Below, one piece after another: positions 22,512-33,138 of a DNA stretch of 64,000 nucleotides; the first letter of the stretch is position 1, and each line of letters begins with the position of its first letter. The notes under the pieces were generated by a model, which saw only the letters and a list, made by a program, of their open reading frames with translations, searched no databases and was not told the DNA's origin. The DNA lies in the NCBI GenBank assembly GCA_020726505.1, contig JAHLEZ010000035.1:434001-498000 (forward strand). The letters are read 5' to 3'. A program made the position numbers and the translations under genes. The stretch comes from Leptodontidium sp. MPI-SDFR-AT-0119 (taxonomy: Eukaryota > Ascomycota > Leotiomycetes > Helotiales > Leptodontidiaceae).

Positions 22512-25082
22512 CTAGCTGCCAACAGACACTATGCTTGCTGCCTTCACCACGAAGCTGACCTCTTCTTCGATGCCACAGGTAATCCCAAACGCCCGGTCAG
22601 GCAGGCTCACCGTGACAGGAACCACCAGCTCCTGGCTATTCGTACCCTCCATCTCGACCTTCAAACCAAGCCTGACATCCCCAGACTCCTCTGTCTGCCA
22701 CCACACGCACACCCAGGCCCTCCCCTGTCCCACCAGCACTGGGACTCGCGCGCTGATAGTGCGGAAGAGCTCCAAGCGCGGGCGGAATCCAACAATAGCC
22801 CAGCCAGGCGCCGCTGGGTAAACACCCGCGACCTCAGCCATAAACTCGTAAATTGGCGCACTGCCCCAGGCGTGGCAGTCAGACCGCTGTGACACGGAGT
22901 CTTCTTCCCAAGTGGTGAGGCCGAGCGCCAGCTGGTCGCGCCACGGCTGAAGGAAGGCATCGAAGTGTCTAGTGTACAGCGGCCCTGCGAGGGCGAGGGC
23001 GCGCAGCGTGTAGAACGACATGGAGAGGGATGGCTGTGTGAACTTCCGGGACTCGTAATCTCCGCCATTGTCGTCAGATGGTGTTGGAGACGGGTAGGGG
23101 GAGTGCAAGCCTGAGAGCGAGGAAGGTAGTGACAAGGACTTCCTGAGGATAGACTGAGCGAGGGAGCCAGAGGCAGCGCCACAGAGGACAGCGAAGACTT
23201 GAGAGTGAACGCTGTACTCCAGCTGTCGATCCCCTGGCCTGGCGAGTCCGTCTGTAAAGACGGTTCCGTCGAAGCAATGGCTCTTCACGGCCTCCAGAAC
23301 GACGTTCGCTCGGCTCGTGTACTCATCTGCAGTTGAGGAGCGGCCAAGAGCACGGAGGATCGTGGCTGCATTCTCGAGTGTGTAAATGTAGAGGCAGTTG
23401 GTGTAAGTTGAGAATCCTGTGCGCGCAGCTGCGGGTGGAATGCCGTATGGGCGCCATTCGTTGGTCCAGTCTGTGAAATCCCACATCCCGGGTTCAGACT
23501 TTGCAGAGACCAACCCGAAGTCCGGGTCTATACGGGAATTGAAGAACTCGAGGACGCCGTCAATGACAGCCATGAAGGGCCGAATGAAGGCTCGGTCGCC
23601 GAAAAATGTGTAGTGGTCACTGAGTGCGCAAATCCAATACAGTGAAAAATGGGGGATGAGTTGTGGTTGATGGCATGGAGTTCGACTCGAAGTAAGTCCT
23701 ACCCGTGGCTCAAATGAATGATGGATCTGAGTCAGAGCTTGTCTTGCCAGTCGATCATCTCCTGACACATAATAGGTGAAGAGTGCTGAACTTCGCATGT
23801 CCATGGCATATTGCAGCTGCTCGTAGAAAGGGCAGTCTTCATAGCAGTCATGCATGCAATTGGACAACGTCCGAATGCTGGTCGTCCATAACTTGTCCAC
23901 TGTCTCGCGCTCTTCCGAATTACCCGCATCGAAGTGCGCCGAAACATCCAATGGGTAATTAACAGGGGCGATCTTGATTCCTTCCAGCACCAGATCGGTG
24001 CTCCCAACGTCAATTTCCACTTTGATAAAGCGGAAGGTTCGGAAATGGAAGGGACTGAATGTCTCACGAGTTACTTCGTTCTCGTCATAACCAAGCCCCA
24101 GCGCCTTACCAGCACCACGAAACGTGTAGAAATCTTGGGGCCCATAGAGAGCCTTTCCATAGTCTCGGCGATGTTCTTTGGATCGAAGGTAAGGCACTAG
24201 TATAGGTGGGTTTTCATAACTCTCGGCATAAGTTATTTTGCAGACACTTCCTCCCGCTTCGGGTCTCTGAAAATTGAAACGCAAGAAGGCTGTGGTATGG
24301 TTTTCCACTTCCAACTCTAGACTGTGACTTGTGCGTGCCGGCAGGACGAGACCGTTGCAGAGAGCCATGTGTTTATCTTGCGTCTGCACCAGTATCTCTT
24401 CCCAACGATTGTCTGGGACCGAACTCTTGATGTTGTGCAAACTTGTGAAGGAGGATGATTCAACTCGCAGGGCGGGTATCATGCGTGGGGAAAGCTTCCA
24501 TGGTGCTCCAAGACCAGTCGACGCCTGGAACTTGTGGACTTTTGCGTCGGTCCACTTCAAGGGCTCGAATGTACCAGCATTGGCGTTATGGACTTCATAT
24601 ATATGTAAGAAGTCGTCTTCTACCAGGTTCGTTGGTAGGGTGGTGGACGAGTCGATGGCCGTTTCCCATAAGTTGCTGCTTTGGAGGTGTGTGGTCCAAA
24701 ATTCTCCGCATTCGATAGGCTTGATCATCAGCCCGCCGATTGGCAATCGGGGAAAGCTGCTTGCGTACGAAGTGGCGTGGAAGAAGCGTAAGACCTGGAC
24801 TGCGATGTTGTTCTCTCCCACTCTGAGATATGGAGAAAGGTCTACCTCGTCGTAAAACCATAGCTTCTGGTCACCCTTCACTGGGCCACTTACGATTAAG
24901 CAACTGTTTGCGTACAATTTGTATCTGGTGTCTGCCGATATTTGGATTCTGACTGGCGGAACTGGAGAATGTTCGAGGTTCAACCGCCTTCGGAAGTGGA
25001 CGAACAGCCCTGCTGTGTCAGTACGACTCTCTTCGAAGTCGGGATGCCACATCCAACTGGTATCGACTTGTTTGGCCGCCAT
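22512..25082 (-). CDS. GH78 alpha-L-rhamnosidase, intracellular type
   Basis: A single-exon gene for 856 residues, starting MAAKQVDTSWMW with no signal peptide, so the enzyme is expected in the cytosol. N-terminal beta-sandwich modules (about 1-380) precede the (alpha/alpha)6 barrel. In the barrel, EDCPFYEQLQYAMDMRSSA corresponds to the GH78 segment with catalytic acids, followed by MWDFTDWTNEW and SDCHAWGSAPIYEF. A C-terminal beta domain ends at about 856. It releases terminal alpha-L-rhamnose from plant glycosides, pectin or arabinogalactan fragments. A cytosolic enzyme implies that the glycoside is imported, which fits the divergent sugar transporter next door. Confidence 0.92.
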   Translation of the reverse strand: MAAKQVDTSWMWHPDFEESRTDTAGLFVHFRRRLNLEHSPVPPVRIQISADTRYKLYANSCLIVSGPVKGDQKLWFYDEVDLSPYLRVGENNIAVQVLRFFHATSYASSFPRLPIGGLMIKPIECGEFWTTHLQSSNLWETAIDSSTTLPTNLVEDDFLHIYEVHNANAGTFEPLKWTDAKVHKFQASTGLGAPWKLSPRMIPALRVESSSFTSLHNIKSSVPDNRWEEILVQTQDKHMALCNGLVLPARTSHSLELEVENHTTAFLRFNFQRPEAGGSVCKITYAESYENPPILVPYLRSKEHRRDYGKALYGPQDFYTFRGAGKALGLGYDENEVTRETFSPFHFRTFRFIKVEIDVGSTDLVLEGIKIAPVNYPLDVSAHFDAGNSEERETVDKLWTTSIRTLSNCMHDCYEDCPFYEQLQYAMDMRSSALFTYYVSGDDRLARQALTQIHHSFEPRVGLTSSRTPCHQPQLIPHFSLYWICALSDHYTFFGDRAFIRPFMAVIDGVLEFFNSRIDPDFGLVSAKSEPGMWDFTDWTNEWRPYGIPPAAARTGFSTYTNCLYIYTLENAATILRALGRSSTADEYTSRANVVLEAVKSHCFDGTVFTDGLARPGDRQLEYSVHSQVFAVLCGAASGSLAQSILRKSLSLPSSLSGLHSPYPSPTPSDDNGGDYESRKFTQPSLSMSFYTLRALALAGPLYTRHFDAFLQPWRDQLALGLTTWEEDSVSQRSDCHAWGSAPIYEFMAEVAGVYPAAPGWAIVGFRPRLELFRTISARVPVLVGQGRAWVCVWWQTEESGDVRLGLKVEMEGTNSQELVVPVTVSLPDRAFGITCGIEEEVSFVVKAASIVSVGS

Positions 25083-25988
25083 CGGGAGTCTTGTTCAGTA
25101 ATGTTATGAGATCGAAAAGAAGCAATAAAGGCAGGAGGCGGGATGAAAAGACTCCAACTCTGCGCTTCTTGCAGAATGGGTACGGTTTCAACTTTCGAAT
25201 ATCAAAGCAAACTCCATGAGGTTCAGAGATACATTCAATTTTTGTGGTGCGAGACGAATTCCGTGGGGTGACCACTCAGCATTACCAATGAACGAACGCT
25301 GTAACGCGACATCCGGCTGCAGAAAGCCAAGTCGTACTTACCTGACCCATCGAGATGCTCCTATCTCGTATAATGGGCGTTTTCATTCGGGTGTGGACGA
25401 ATTTACGAGAGCAGTCCGGACGCCTTCGCCGCAAGTAAGACCGACGAGGCCTTCTCGGACGGAGCTGGCACCGAGTTCAACGGGGCATGTTGCGCCGGTA
25501 CCGTGCGGTCGTCCCGTAGTTCGAACCGCATAACATAGTCCGAACACTCCTCTCTCACACCACACAGAACCCCAATGACTTGCGATGGATCCAACAACTC
25601 GGCCACCAAAAGCCACATTACTCATTTCCGAAGAATCGAGGAGAATTGCAGCTAGGTGGCGCTGCAAGCTCGGTACAACTGACCCGAAACTTTGCATCTC
25701 GCGCCTTAGAAGACCTATTGTGTTGAATGCACAGCGATGAGAAGAAGTTTGCTCCAGGTTGTCTCCCCCAGTCCTCCCCCTCTATCACCCCAGGTGAACA
25801 ATGCACGCACCCTTGTTCAACGACCCGCTCAACCCATACCCCACAAGCTAGCTCGAGATCAAGAAGATTGAATGTCCTCGGTCCTAGTATAAGATGCCAC
25901 CCTGAAATCTCCTTTTTCACACATCTCAGCATCCTCAGTATCCTCAACATCCTTCGCCTTTGCCTCCCCTCTCCAATAGCCAGCAGCC
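25083..25988. promoter_or_regulatory. shared promoter, rhamnosidase and sugar transporter
   Basis: About 900 bp between divergent starts, so this is the probable bidirectional control region for uptake and hydrolysis. It is CT-rich on the plus strand just before the transporter start (about 25,900-25,980), as is usual for fungal promoters or leaders. Several CGG and CCG triplets occur but I could not pick out a convincing palindromic site. Confidence 0.5.
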
Positions 25989-27701
25989 ATGGCAACTCAG
26001 TCTCGGTCCGCCATGACAGCGGTAGCAGCACCCTTCATGCCTACTGGAGGCATGGACACTTCAAAATGGTGGCGTTACAAGGACCTCAGAAAGCTCAACT
26101 TGTTGCTCATATTTCCTCTTTTATCGATTTTCTCTCAGGGGTATGTAAAAATCGAGTTCCCCAATCATTAGCAATTTCGAGGAATGCCGTTTTAACAAGC
26201 GGTGGTGCTTTGCAGATTCGATGGCTCCATGATGAACGGTCTGCAGGCTGTTACTGAATGGAGGAACTATTTCGGAGCACCAAAAGGGGCCGTTCTTGGA
26301 CTCTTCAATGCGGCATATCCATTGGGAGGAGTGATCGGTGTATTCTTCATCCCAATCGTCAGTGACCGTTGGGGCCGCAAGGCTGGTCTCGCCTTTGGCG
26401 CTGCTGTCTCGGTTCTCGGAGGTGCTCTCCAGGCTGGCTCAGTTAATCTTGCCATGTTTGTCATCGCACGTCTCCTCCTTGGTGTTGGATGTATTATAAC
26501 TGCTGGTGTCGGTGCACCCTTCGTCACCGAAATCGCACATCCAAGCCAGCGTACGACTGCTACGGCCCTTTTCCTAACATTCTACTCTTTCGGCTCCATT
26601 ATTGCTGGCTGGGCTACCTTCGGGACGTTTCGAATTACGAATAGTGCAGCCTGGCGTATCCCCTCGGGATTGCAAGTTGTGCCCTCAGCAATGCAACTTC
26701 TTGGTGTTTGGTGGTGAGTAATATTCTGGCTTTTTGTGTTGACTTTAAAAGCTTATTTTGGTTGAAGGGTTCCAGAGAGTCCTCGATGGCTTGTATCCAG
26801 AGGCAGAAGTGACGAAGCTTGGAAGATGATCGTCAAGTATCATGGAGACAATAACGAGAACGATGAGTTGGCAGTATTCGAATTCGAGGAGATCCAATTA
26901 GCTGTCAACAATAGGGTCGAATCCAAACACAAAGGGATCAGAAACGATCTGAACAATCTCCATGCCTTTATTAAGACTCCAGGTAACCGGAAGAGACTTG
27001 CTATTCTTGTTTGGGCCGCTCTCATCTCTCAGCTTTCTGGAAACGCGTTTGTGTCCTACTACCTTTCTCCGATTCTGGCATCCGTCGGCTTGAAGACTGA
27101 TCTTCAGCAAACACTCATCAACGCTACATCACAGATGGTCTCCTGGTTCAGCGCTCTCTACTTCGCCACGCTATCCGGCAAGCTCGGCCGCCGTACTCTG
27201 TTCCTCTGGTCCTTGGCTGCTATCTGGATCTGCGACATCTGTATTACCATTGGTAGTGCGCTGTTCCAGAAAGACGGAAATAAAGCCGCAGGGTACAGCG
27301 TCGTCGTCTTTCTCTACCTCTTCTCTCCAGCCTACAACTTAGGTCTGAACGGAAATCTCGGTCTCTACATCTCTGAAATTGCGCCTTTCGAACTCCGTAC
27401 TACCGGTTTGGCCATCTTCTACTTCTCGCAGCAATGCTTCAATATCCTGTCTTCTTTCACCACGCCCATCGGCCTGGAGAATATCAAGTGGAAGTTCTAT
27501 ATCATTTTTGTCGGGTGGGTTATGGTTGAATTTGCGGTTGTTTGGCTGTTGTTCCCTGAGACGAAGGGCCCGTCGCTCGAGGATATTGCTGCGTTGTTTG
27601 ATGGACCCAGAGAGCATGGGGGAGAAAAGCTTGATCTCGAGGCTTTGGAGTCCAAAATTCCGGCTCAGACTCATACAGCAGAACAGGTGGAGAAGATATA
27701 G
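25989..27701 (+). CDS. MFS sugar transporter, lactose-permease/HXT-like
   Basis: Three exons (25989-26140, 26216-26713, 26768-27701) give 527 residues; phases close. The start has a good context (GCCATGG). Family marks: FDGSMMNGLQ after TM1, DRWGRK in the loop 2-3 signature, PESPRWL after TM6, a GKLGRRTLF repeat of the signature in the second half, and PETKGPSLEDI at the end of TM12. Twelve membrane segments are visible. The long central loop is acidic. The relatives I recognise are fungal hexose, lactose or other glycoside importers; a disaccharide or rhamnosylated glycoside would suit the neighbouring cytosolic GH78. Confidence 0.92.
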
Positions 27702-28256
27702 TATGACGAGATGATATGGATGATGGTGACTGGCTGTTTGATTAATTCTACAGTTTTGGCTCGGTTCAACCTTCTCGGGTGATTTTGGTTGTTGAAATGT
27801 TGCCTTTTTCGGGTTGGATATTATTCGGGCGATCTTAGCTACAATTGAGACTTCAATGATTGTCCTCTTGAACTTGAAACACTTAGTCGACATGATGCTT
27901 ATTTATTGAAAACGCGGAAAGACAGTGCCTAAGCAGTTCTTGTGCTGTCATGTGCCTTATACCACTCCTTTCACATGGCACACGACGACTTCTATATCAG
28001 GATCGATGGCGGCATGCACTTTGTGAGTGGGAATCACTAGTCTGCCCTTCATTACCTCTCGCCTATGTGTCCATCTACGACCAATCTTTGCTGAAGATAG
28101 CAAATACAACGAAGGGAACTGTATTTGAAGAAAGTTATTATGAGTTCTTGTTTTAAGCATCGCGAGCACCGCATCACCTGCACCGCATCACCTACTGCTT
28201 CCTTAAGATCCCCATCAAAATGTGGCTACGCATATGGAGTTCCCCTGGGTTTAGGC

Positions 28257-28294
28257 TCGGCCGAAAATAGTTCGGCCGATTGTAGTTCGGCCGA
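28257..28294. repeat. three TCGGCCGA palindromes at 15-bp spacing
   Basis: The 8-bp palindrome TCGGCCGA occurs at 28257-28264, 28272-28279 and 28287-28294, exactly 15 bp apart. The second and third copies share the longer unit TAGTTCGGCCGA. Each centre is a zero-spaced inverted CGG pair, the half-site read by many Zn2Cys6 factors. It may be an operator or just a short tandem repeat. Confidence 0.75.
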
Positions 28295-29146
28295 CTAAAG
28301 CGGGTTCCAGTCATTACTATAGCGGATTTTATAAACTGGTCTTTTCATCACTGAATGCAAATTAGTTTCATCTTGAGCTCCAACTTCTGCTCTTCTGATA
28401 ACTTGGTAGTGTTAAGAGCGCTGCTAAGTGTAAGACGAACTAGTTAGGAGACATCGTATAATTTTGTGAATAGTTTCATGCACACTTAAAGCAATTCGGT
28501 TGAGGTCAGAGCTTTCCTTACAAACTCTTTCCTCCACAGTAAACAATCACATTACTCAAGTCGAAATTGACCACGCTCGGGCGCTAGTTCCCTTATACCG
28601 TTCTAAAAAAGCACTCTTGGCTGGCATGAAGCCAAGGCACGGACACGGTCCGGTCCGGTCACGATCCAGTCGTCTACTCTATTAAAGTTCATGGAAAACT
28701 AGAAGATAACTTCCTCTGCTAAGGAGCATGAGCTGATCCGCAATATTATACTTATTAACTTGCTCGGCCAAGTATACCAAGGGACGGATGACTAGGGCTT
28801 GTCTCCGGCTTCCATCCCATCGTACATAGAATTATTACCAATCTTCTCTCTGATACTGGTTAATCGGTTCCTTCGAGAACATTATAACGCAAACCTGTTC
28901 TCGAGTAATCCTATGCTTGGCAATAGACAATCCTCATACCCGCCTCGGCACTCTGCCTGGTTCCCTTGGCGCTATTACAAATGCCCACTGCCAAGCCCAG
29001 ATTATCATCTTTGCCTACTCACCGCAATCAAAACTTGATCTATCCGCGTGAGATGTACTCAACACAGCCTCAATAGCTTGCGTGGTTTAAGGTATTCAGT
29101 TAGTAAGTGCATTTTAACTCCTGTTAAGATGTAGAACATGGCAGGA

Positions 29147-29154
29147 TATATAAA
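29147..29154 (+). promoter_or_regulatory. TATA box of hydrolase gene
   Basis: TATATAAA lies about 95 bp before the ATG at 29,250, followed by a CT- and CA-rich leader. The position fits a fungal core promoter. Confidence 0.55.
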
Positions 29155-29249
29155 CAAGGCAGTATCATGACCATAGTCTAAATACAGCCACCATCTTCTT
29201 CCTCAATCACTCACCTACACCTACACCGAAAACAATACAAACCTTCACC

Positions 29250-30152
29250 ATGCTGCCTATCTCAATCGTGAAAGGCTCCATCACCTTGGCCGGCCTGTTA
29301 TTCCGGCCTGATAACATCAATAGCACTCTACCAGGTGTTGTTGTGGTTCACCCTGGAGGAGGCGTCAAAGAACAGGTCGCTAGTGTCTACGCTGAAAGGC
29401 TCTCTCAGCAGGGCTACGTCACCGTCGCCTACGACGCCGCTCACCAAGGCGACTCTGAAGGGCTGCCGCACTTCTTAGAAGACCCCAACTCCAGAGTTAC
29501 GGATGTTTCCGCTGTAGTCGACTACCTTGAGGCCCTCGGCTACGTTGACCCTGATCGTATCGCTGTGATCGGAATCTGCGCTGGTGGAGGGTACGCAGCT
29601 GGCGCTGCTAAGGGCGATCACCGCTTAAAAGCTGTTGCTATGGTCAGCGCCGTGAATATTGGCGACAGTACCCGCGAGGGCTGGCTTGGAAACGAAGTCG
29701 CGGCTGACAAGATTGCCCTTCTTCAACAAATCGCCGAGCCCATCCAAGCCGAATCCAATGGTACCGAACCCCAATACTCTACCTACGTCCCCTCAATCCC
29801 GGATGAGAGCACACCGTACGACCTTAGAGACGCAGCTGATTATTACCTTACCCCGCGGGCTCAGCATCCCAACGCTCAGAACAAGATGCTTCTCCGGTCT
29901 CATCCGCTTACAATGAACTTTGACGCGTGGAACTTCGCCGATCTGTACCTTACCCAACCAACCCTCATAGTGTATGGTGACCTGGCAGAGAGCAGGTGGC
30001 AGTCTGAAAGGCTCTACAACATTCTGGAGCCCAATAACCTTGGAGTTAGGCAGTATGTGATTCCAGGTGGTCGCCACATGGACTTCTATGACCGCGAACC
30101 GTACGTCAACCTCTCTGTTCTGGAAATCGCCCAATTCCTCAGACAAATTTGA
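29250..30152 (+). CDS. dienelactone-hydrolase-like alpha/beta hydrolase
   Basis: A single-exon 300-residue protein. The HPGGGVKEQ block forms the oxyanion region, and the nucleophile elbow is GICAGG, with Cys where most alpha/beta hydrolases have Ser. VYGDLAESRW supplies the Asp, and GGRHMDFYD the catalytic His. Cys nucleophiles are typical of dienelactone hydrolases, and similar bacterial and fungal proteins (YcjY-like) are poorly characterised. No signal peptide is seen. Head-to-tail with the sugar transporter about 1.5 kb upstream; it could act on a lactone or ester released from the imported glycoside, but this is only context. Confidence 0.85.
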   Translation: MLPISIVKGSITLAGLLFRPDNINSTLPGVVVVHPGGGVKEQVASVYAERLSQQGYVTVAYDAAHQGDSEGLPHFLEDPNSRVTDVSAVVDYLEALGYVDPDRIAVIGICAGGGYAAGAAKGDHRLKAVAMVSAVNIGDSTREGWLGNEVAADKIALLQQIAEPIQAESNGTEPQYSTYVPSIPDESTPYDLRDAADYYLTPRAQHPNAQNKMLLRSHPLTMNFDAWNFADLYLTQPTLIVYGDLAESRWQSERLYNILEPNNLGVRQYVIPGGRHMDFYDREPYVNLSVLEIAQFLRQI

Positions 30153-30584
30153 GGAGGTTTGGGTAGCCGAAAAGTACAAAGTCTCACGTCGAAGATCAAG
30201 GGGAATACCAGGCAAGCAACCAAGAGCTTTTCGTCTCAGATGCAACGTGTTGGGGCGTAGCCTTGGGTTAGGATGCTTCTTCAGATGGAACCCATTTTGG
30301 TCACTCAAATGGTTTTGCTACTATCACACGTTTGCCACTACTTAGCTATATCGCTGCTTCACCATTGAGAGTCAAGAGCGTTCTTCACCACATCCTTCTA
30401 TTCTATTCTTTCATTTACGATCTTTTATACGACTCATATCTTTGCCGCCTTGTTGGTATAAGCACGAGCCTCCCCTCCTTGTAATTACAAAGTCAGACTT
30501 CAAAATATCATTCGTTTAGCAGCTGCAAATTGGTTCTCACTTAAATTGTATCTCTAACACATTGCCATGTGATCAACGTTCACG
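30153..30584. other. intergenic
   Basis: 3' flank of the hydrolase gene, with no gene seen. Confidence 0.5.
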
Positions 30585-31468
30585 ATGGGTGGTTTTGTAA
30601 CGTTCCTGGTTCTGACTGGTACAGGGCGTACAGGCTCGTCGGTTAGTATTAACAATAAAGTAAAGTCACAAGACGTTTGGGAACCATGCACTGCTCTCCA
30701 TGGTAACCAGGATAATTCACACAATGAACGTGATCCTCGCCCAAAATATTTTGCAGTATGCACGCACCCCTGCTGGTGGAATGTATAAGGCGCTCAACGA
30801 AATCGACATGTCAAGAATTAAATCCGACGCAGGACTATTCTTGGTCGTCAAAAACATATATCAAAATGGAACAGGATTTAAATCTCGTTGGAGGATGTTT
30901 CTTAAGCCTGTGAGCGTAGAGTTTGTACAAGTATGACGCCCCCAGCTCCTACCCCCCCAGCTCCTACTCCCCCAGCAGCAGACACTAACTGAGGGGATTC
31001 ATCAATTTAGTTCAGTCTCTGGTATATCCGACGCGGATATGTTTCAATATGCGATCGACCCCTGTGTGTACCTCCAAAAGAAGACTTTCAATACGATTTC
31101 TGCCCGAGGCCAATAGCACCACTTCCACCAGTTCCCCCGGAAATCTTCATCCATTATCTCGAACACAACGAAATTGACTTCAACCCTCCAAGGTAGTCTG
31201 GACCCCACGATTGCCGAAACGCATAGAGCGCCGTCTCATCAACTGCGATGTTCCTATCTACGGCTGGGGAATCTACATTCGGGAGGGACCGAATCGGGTG
31301 ATTGTTTTCTGGTTGATCATAGCCACTGTCATTGGCAGCGTTCTGCTCGCTATCCTGTGGGCGTCCATAAGAGGTGACGTTCAAGGCGGCACTGGTCTTG
31401 GGACTCTGATTCTGGCGCTACCCTCTGTCATCATGGCATTCATGTTTAGAATTTGCGAGAATACTTGA
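30585..31468 (+). pseudogene. frameshifted fungal membrane-protein gene
   Basis: Three reading-frame pieces align in order with a fungal family of uncharacterised single-pass membrane proteins that I recognise only as hypothetical. Piece one includes TGTGRTGSSVSINNK and WEPCTALHGN. Piece two includes GTGFKSRWRMFLKPVSVEF and, after a plausible intron (donor GTATGA near 30,932, acceptor near 31,010), PPVPPEIFIHYLEHNE. Piece three has YGWGIYIREGPNR, a membrane segment and IRGDVQGGTGLG. A frame change is needed near 30,715 and again near 31,192, and no intron of normal size explains either. I therefore call it a pseudogene; two assembly errors would be the alternative. Confidence 0.6.
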
Positions 31469-31578
31469 GAGAGAAGACTATTCTGCTAAAAGGGTTAGCA
31501 AAGATATGACCGGGGGTAGTAGCAGCGTCCAATTTATTATTGGTGGACCAAATTGAGTTGATTTGTTTTGTTTTCTTA

Positions 31579-31610
31579 ATATTATAAGCCGTGAGATTTT
31601 GCCGTGGAGC
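31579..31610. repeat. 32-bp dispersed repeat, copy 1
   Basis: This block (starting AATATTATAAGCC, ending TTTTGCCGTGGAG) recurs at 46400-46431 with two mismatches in 32 bases. It lies about 110 bp outside the inverted-repeat element. It may be the worn end of a transposon family. Confidence 0.6.
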
Positions 31611-31720
31611 AGGGTCGCTGTATGGCCTTGGCGTCGAAAACAAAGGGTTGCTATATAAGCGTCTTAGTGGTAAATTCTTGCGGTAGCTTAAACTTTTTAT
31701 ATAATTAATAATATTATATT

Positions 31721-32737
31721 TGTCGGTGCAGTACCGGTTCATGTACCACGTAATATATCGATATATCAGTATGGCGACAGAGTAAACAATGTATGATTGA
31801 AAAATCTGTGTATTTTCTAAGAGAGTGCGAGGAGAGCCAGACTATATACTACGAAACCCCACCGAATGTCCTCCGAAACCAGTCCAGCTAGGCTCTGGCC
31901 CCTGATCCTGACCCACACCCCCTTTCCAGACCAAAGTATGCTCATGCAGGGACCTGTGGACCAACAATATTAGTTTCTTAGATATACTTATAAAGCGTAA
32001 AAAAACGTATAATTTAATTAAAAAATAATTAAAATTAGATTATAAATAAGAAAGTTAAAAAAATGACCTTAATAGTATTTACCCGCGTATTACATAATAA
32101 CGCTTTTACTAGTTCGTATGGCGAAGTAGACGTAAAGTTCTCCAAGGCAAGTGAAGTACTACAGCAACGAGCGTACATATAAGTTGAAATAATCCCAAGT
32201 ATCCCAGACATGCTCATTCGTCTTCTTAACTATTCATTCTATAATTTCCGAGGTAAAATATATAATAAAAAGAAAGAGAGGATCGTTTACATCGACTCCA
32301 TCCGGGATCTGAATCTCAGGTAGAAAATCAAGCAATTTCATCTGTTAGAAATATGGGCTGTAGCGTAGATCTCAGTACCTACGTACATATGATCACGCTG
32401 CCCCTATTTTCCCTATTACTCTGTACGCTCTCTCAGATAGAATTCTACATGCTTTTCTATCATCATCGAATAAAAGGTATTACTGTTGGTCCACAGGTCC
32501 TTACATGGTCATACTTCGGTCTGGAAACGGGGTGCGGGTCAAAATCAGGGGTCAGAGCTTAGCCGGACTGGTTTCGGTGGAGATTCGGTGGGGTTTCGTA
32601 GTATATAGTCTGGCTCTCCTCACACTCTCTTAGAATATACACAGATTTTGAACCACACTTTATTACTCTGTCGCCATACTCGCATTGGAATATATTCACA
32701 CATGCGGCGTGGTACATGAACCGGTACTGCACCGACA
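31721..32737. mobile_element. non-autonomous element with ~250-bp terminal inverted repeats
   Basis: The sequence from 31,721 (TGTCGGTGCAGTACCGGTTC) to about 31,971 is repeated, inverted, at about 32,487-32,737. The outer 30 bp of the arms are nearly identical; inside, the arms show scattered substitutions and small indels. The roughly 515-bp centre is AT-rich and has no transposase. Length, long arms and lack of coding capacity fit a foldback or MITE-like DNA element mobilised in trans. The immediate flanks (ATTATATT and TATATCCT) do not show a clean target duplication. Confidence 0.8.
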
Positions 32738-33138
32738 TATATCCTTATTCTTATCTTATATACTATCGAGCCCGTTTCTTAAGTAAGACCTTTTTAGGGC
32801 TTTTCCTTTCGTTAGGGACTTGCTCTTAAAGTTTTATCTACTTAATAGTAGGGTTAATGTTAGCGATAATGGCCTTATTATAATAGCACTTAACCTGCCT
32901 CTTTATGTTTTATTTATTATTACTACCGCTTTCGCTGGCGTAGCTTCAATAATAATGCGTTCTATTAGTGGCTTCTCCTTGGTTGGTGGAACAAAATGAT
33001 ATAATTGTCGGGCATCGTATGCGGCTTTCACCTTACTCAACTCAACACTTCCGAACGGGACATCAATCACGGCCGAACATTAATTCAATGTAGAAGTGGT
33101 TAGGTTATGTTCTAGTTTGGGAATAAATCGTATTTAGC

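Larger units (their letters stand above)
27702..29249. other. intergenic, with palindrome array
   Basis: No supported gene. It contains the three-palindrome array at 28,257-28,294, a small GGTCCGGTCCGGTC run near 28,650 and, at the end, the core promoter of the hydrolase gene. Confidence 0.55.

Noticed and set aside
22531..25101. Several plus-strand frames across the rhamnosidase
   Set aside because: They are antisense shadows of the 856-codon GH78 frame and have no features of their own.
31711..32747. A TA or 8-9-bp target duplication for the inverted-repeat element
   Set aside because: Left and right flanks share only AT-rich words out of register, so no duplication can be claimed.
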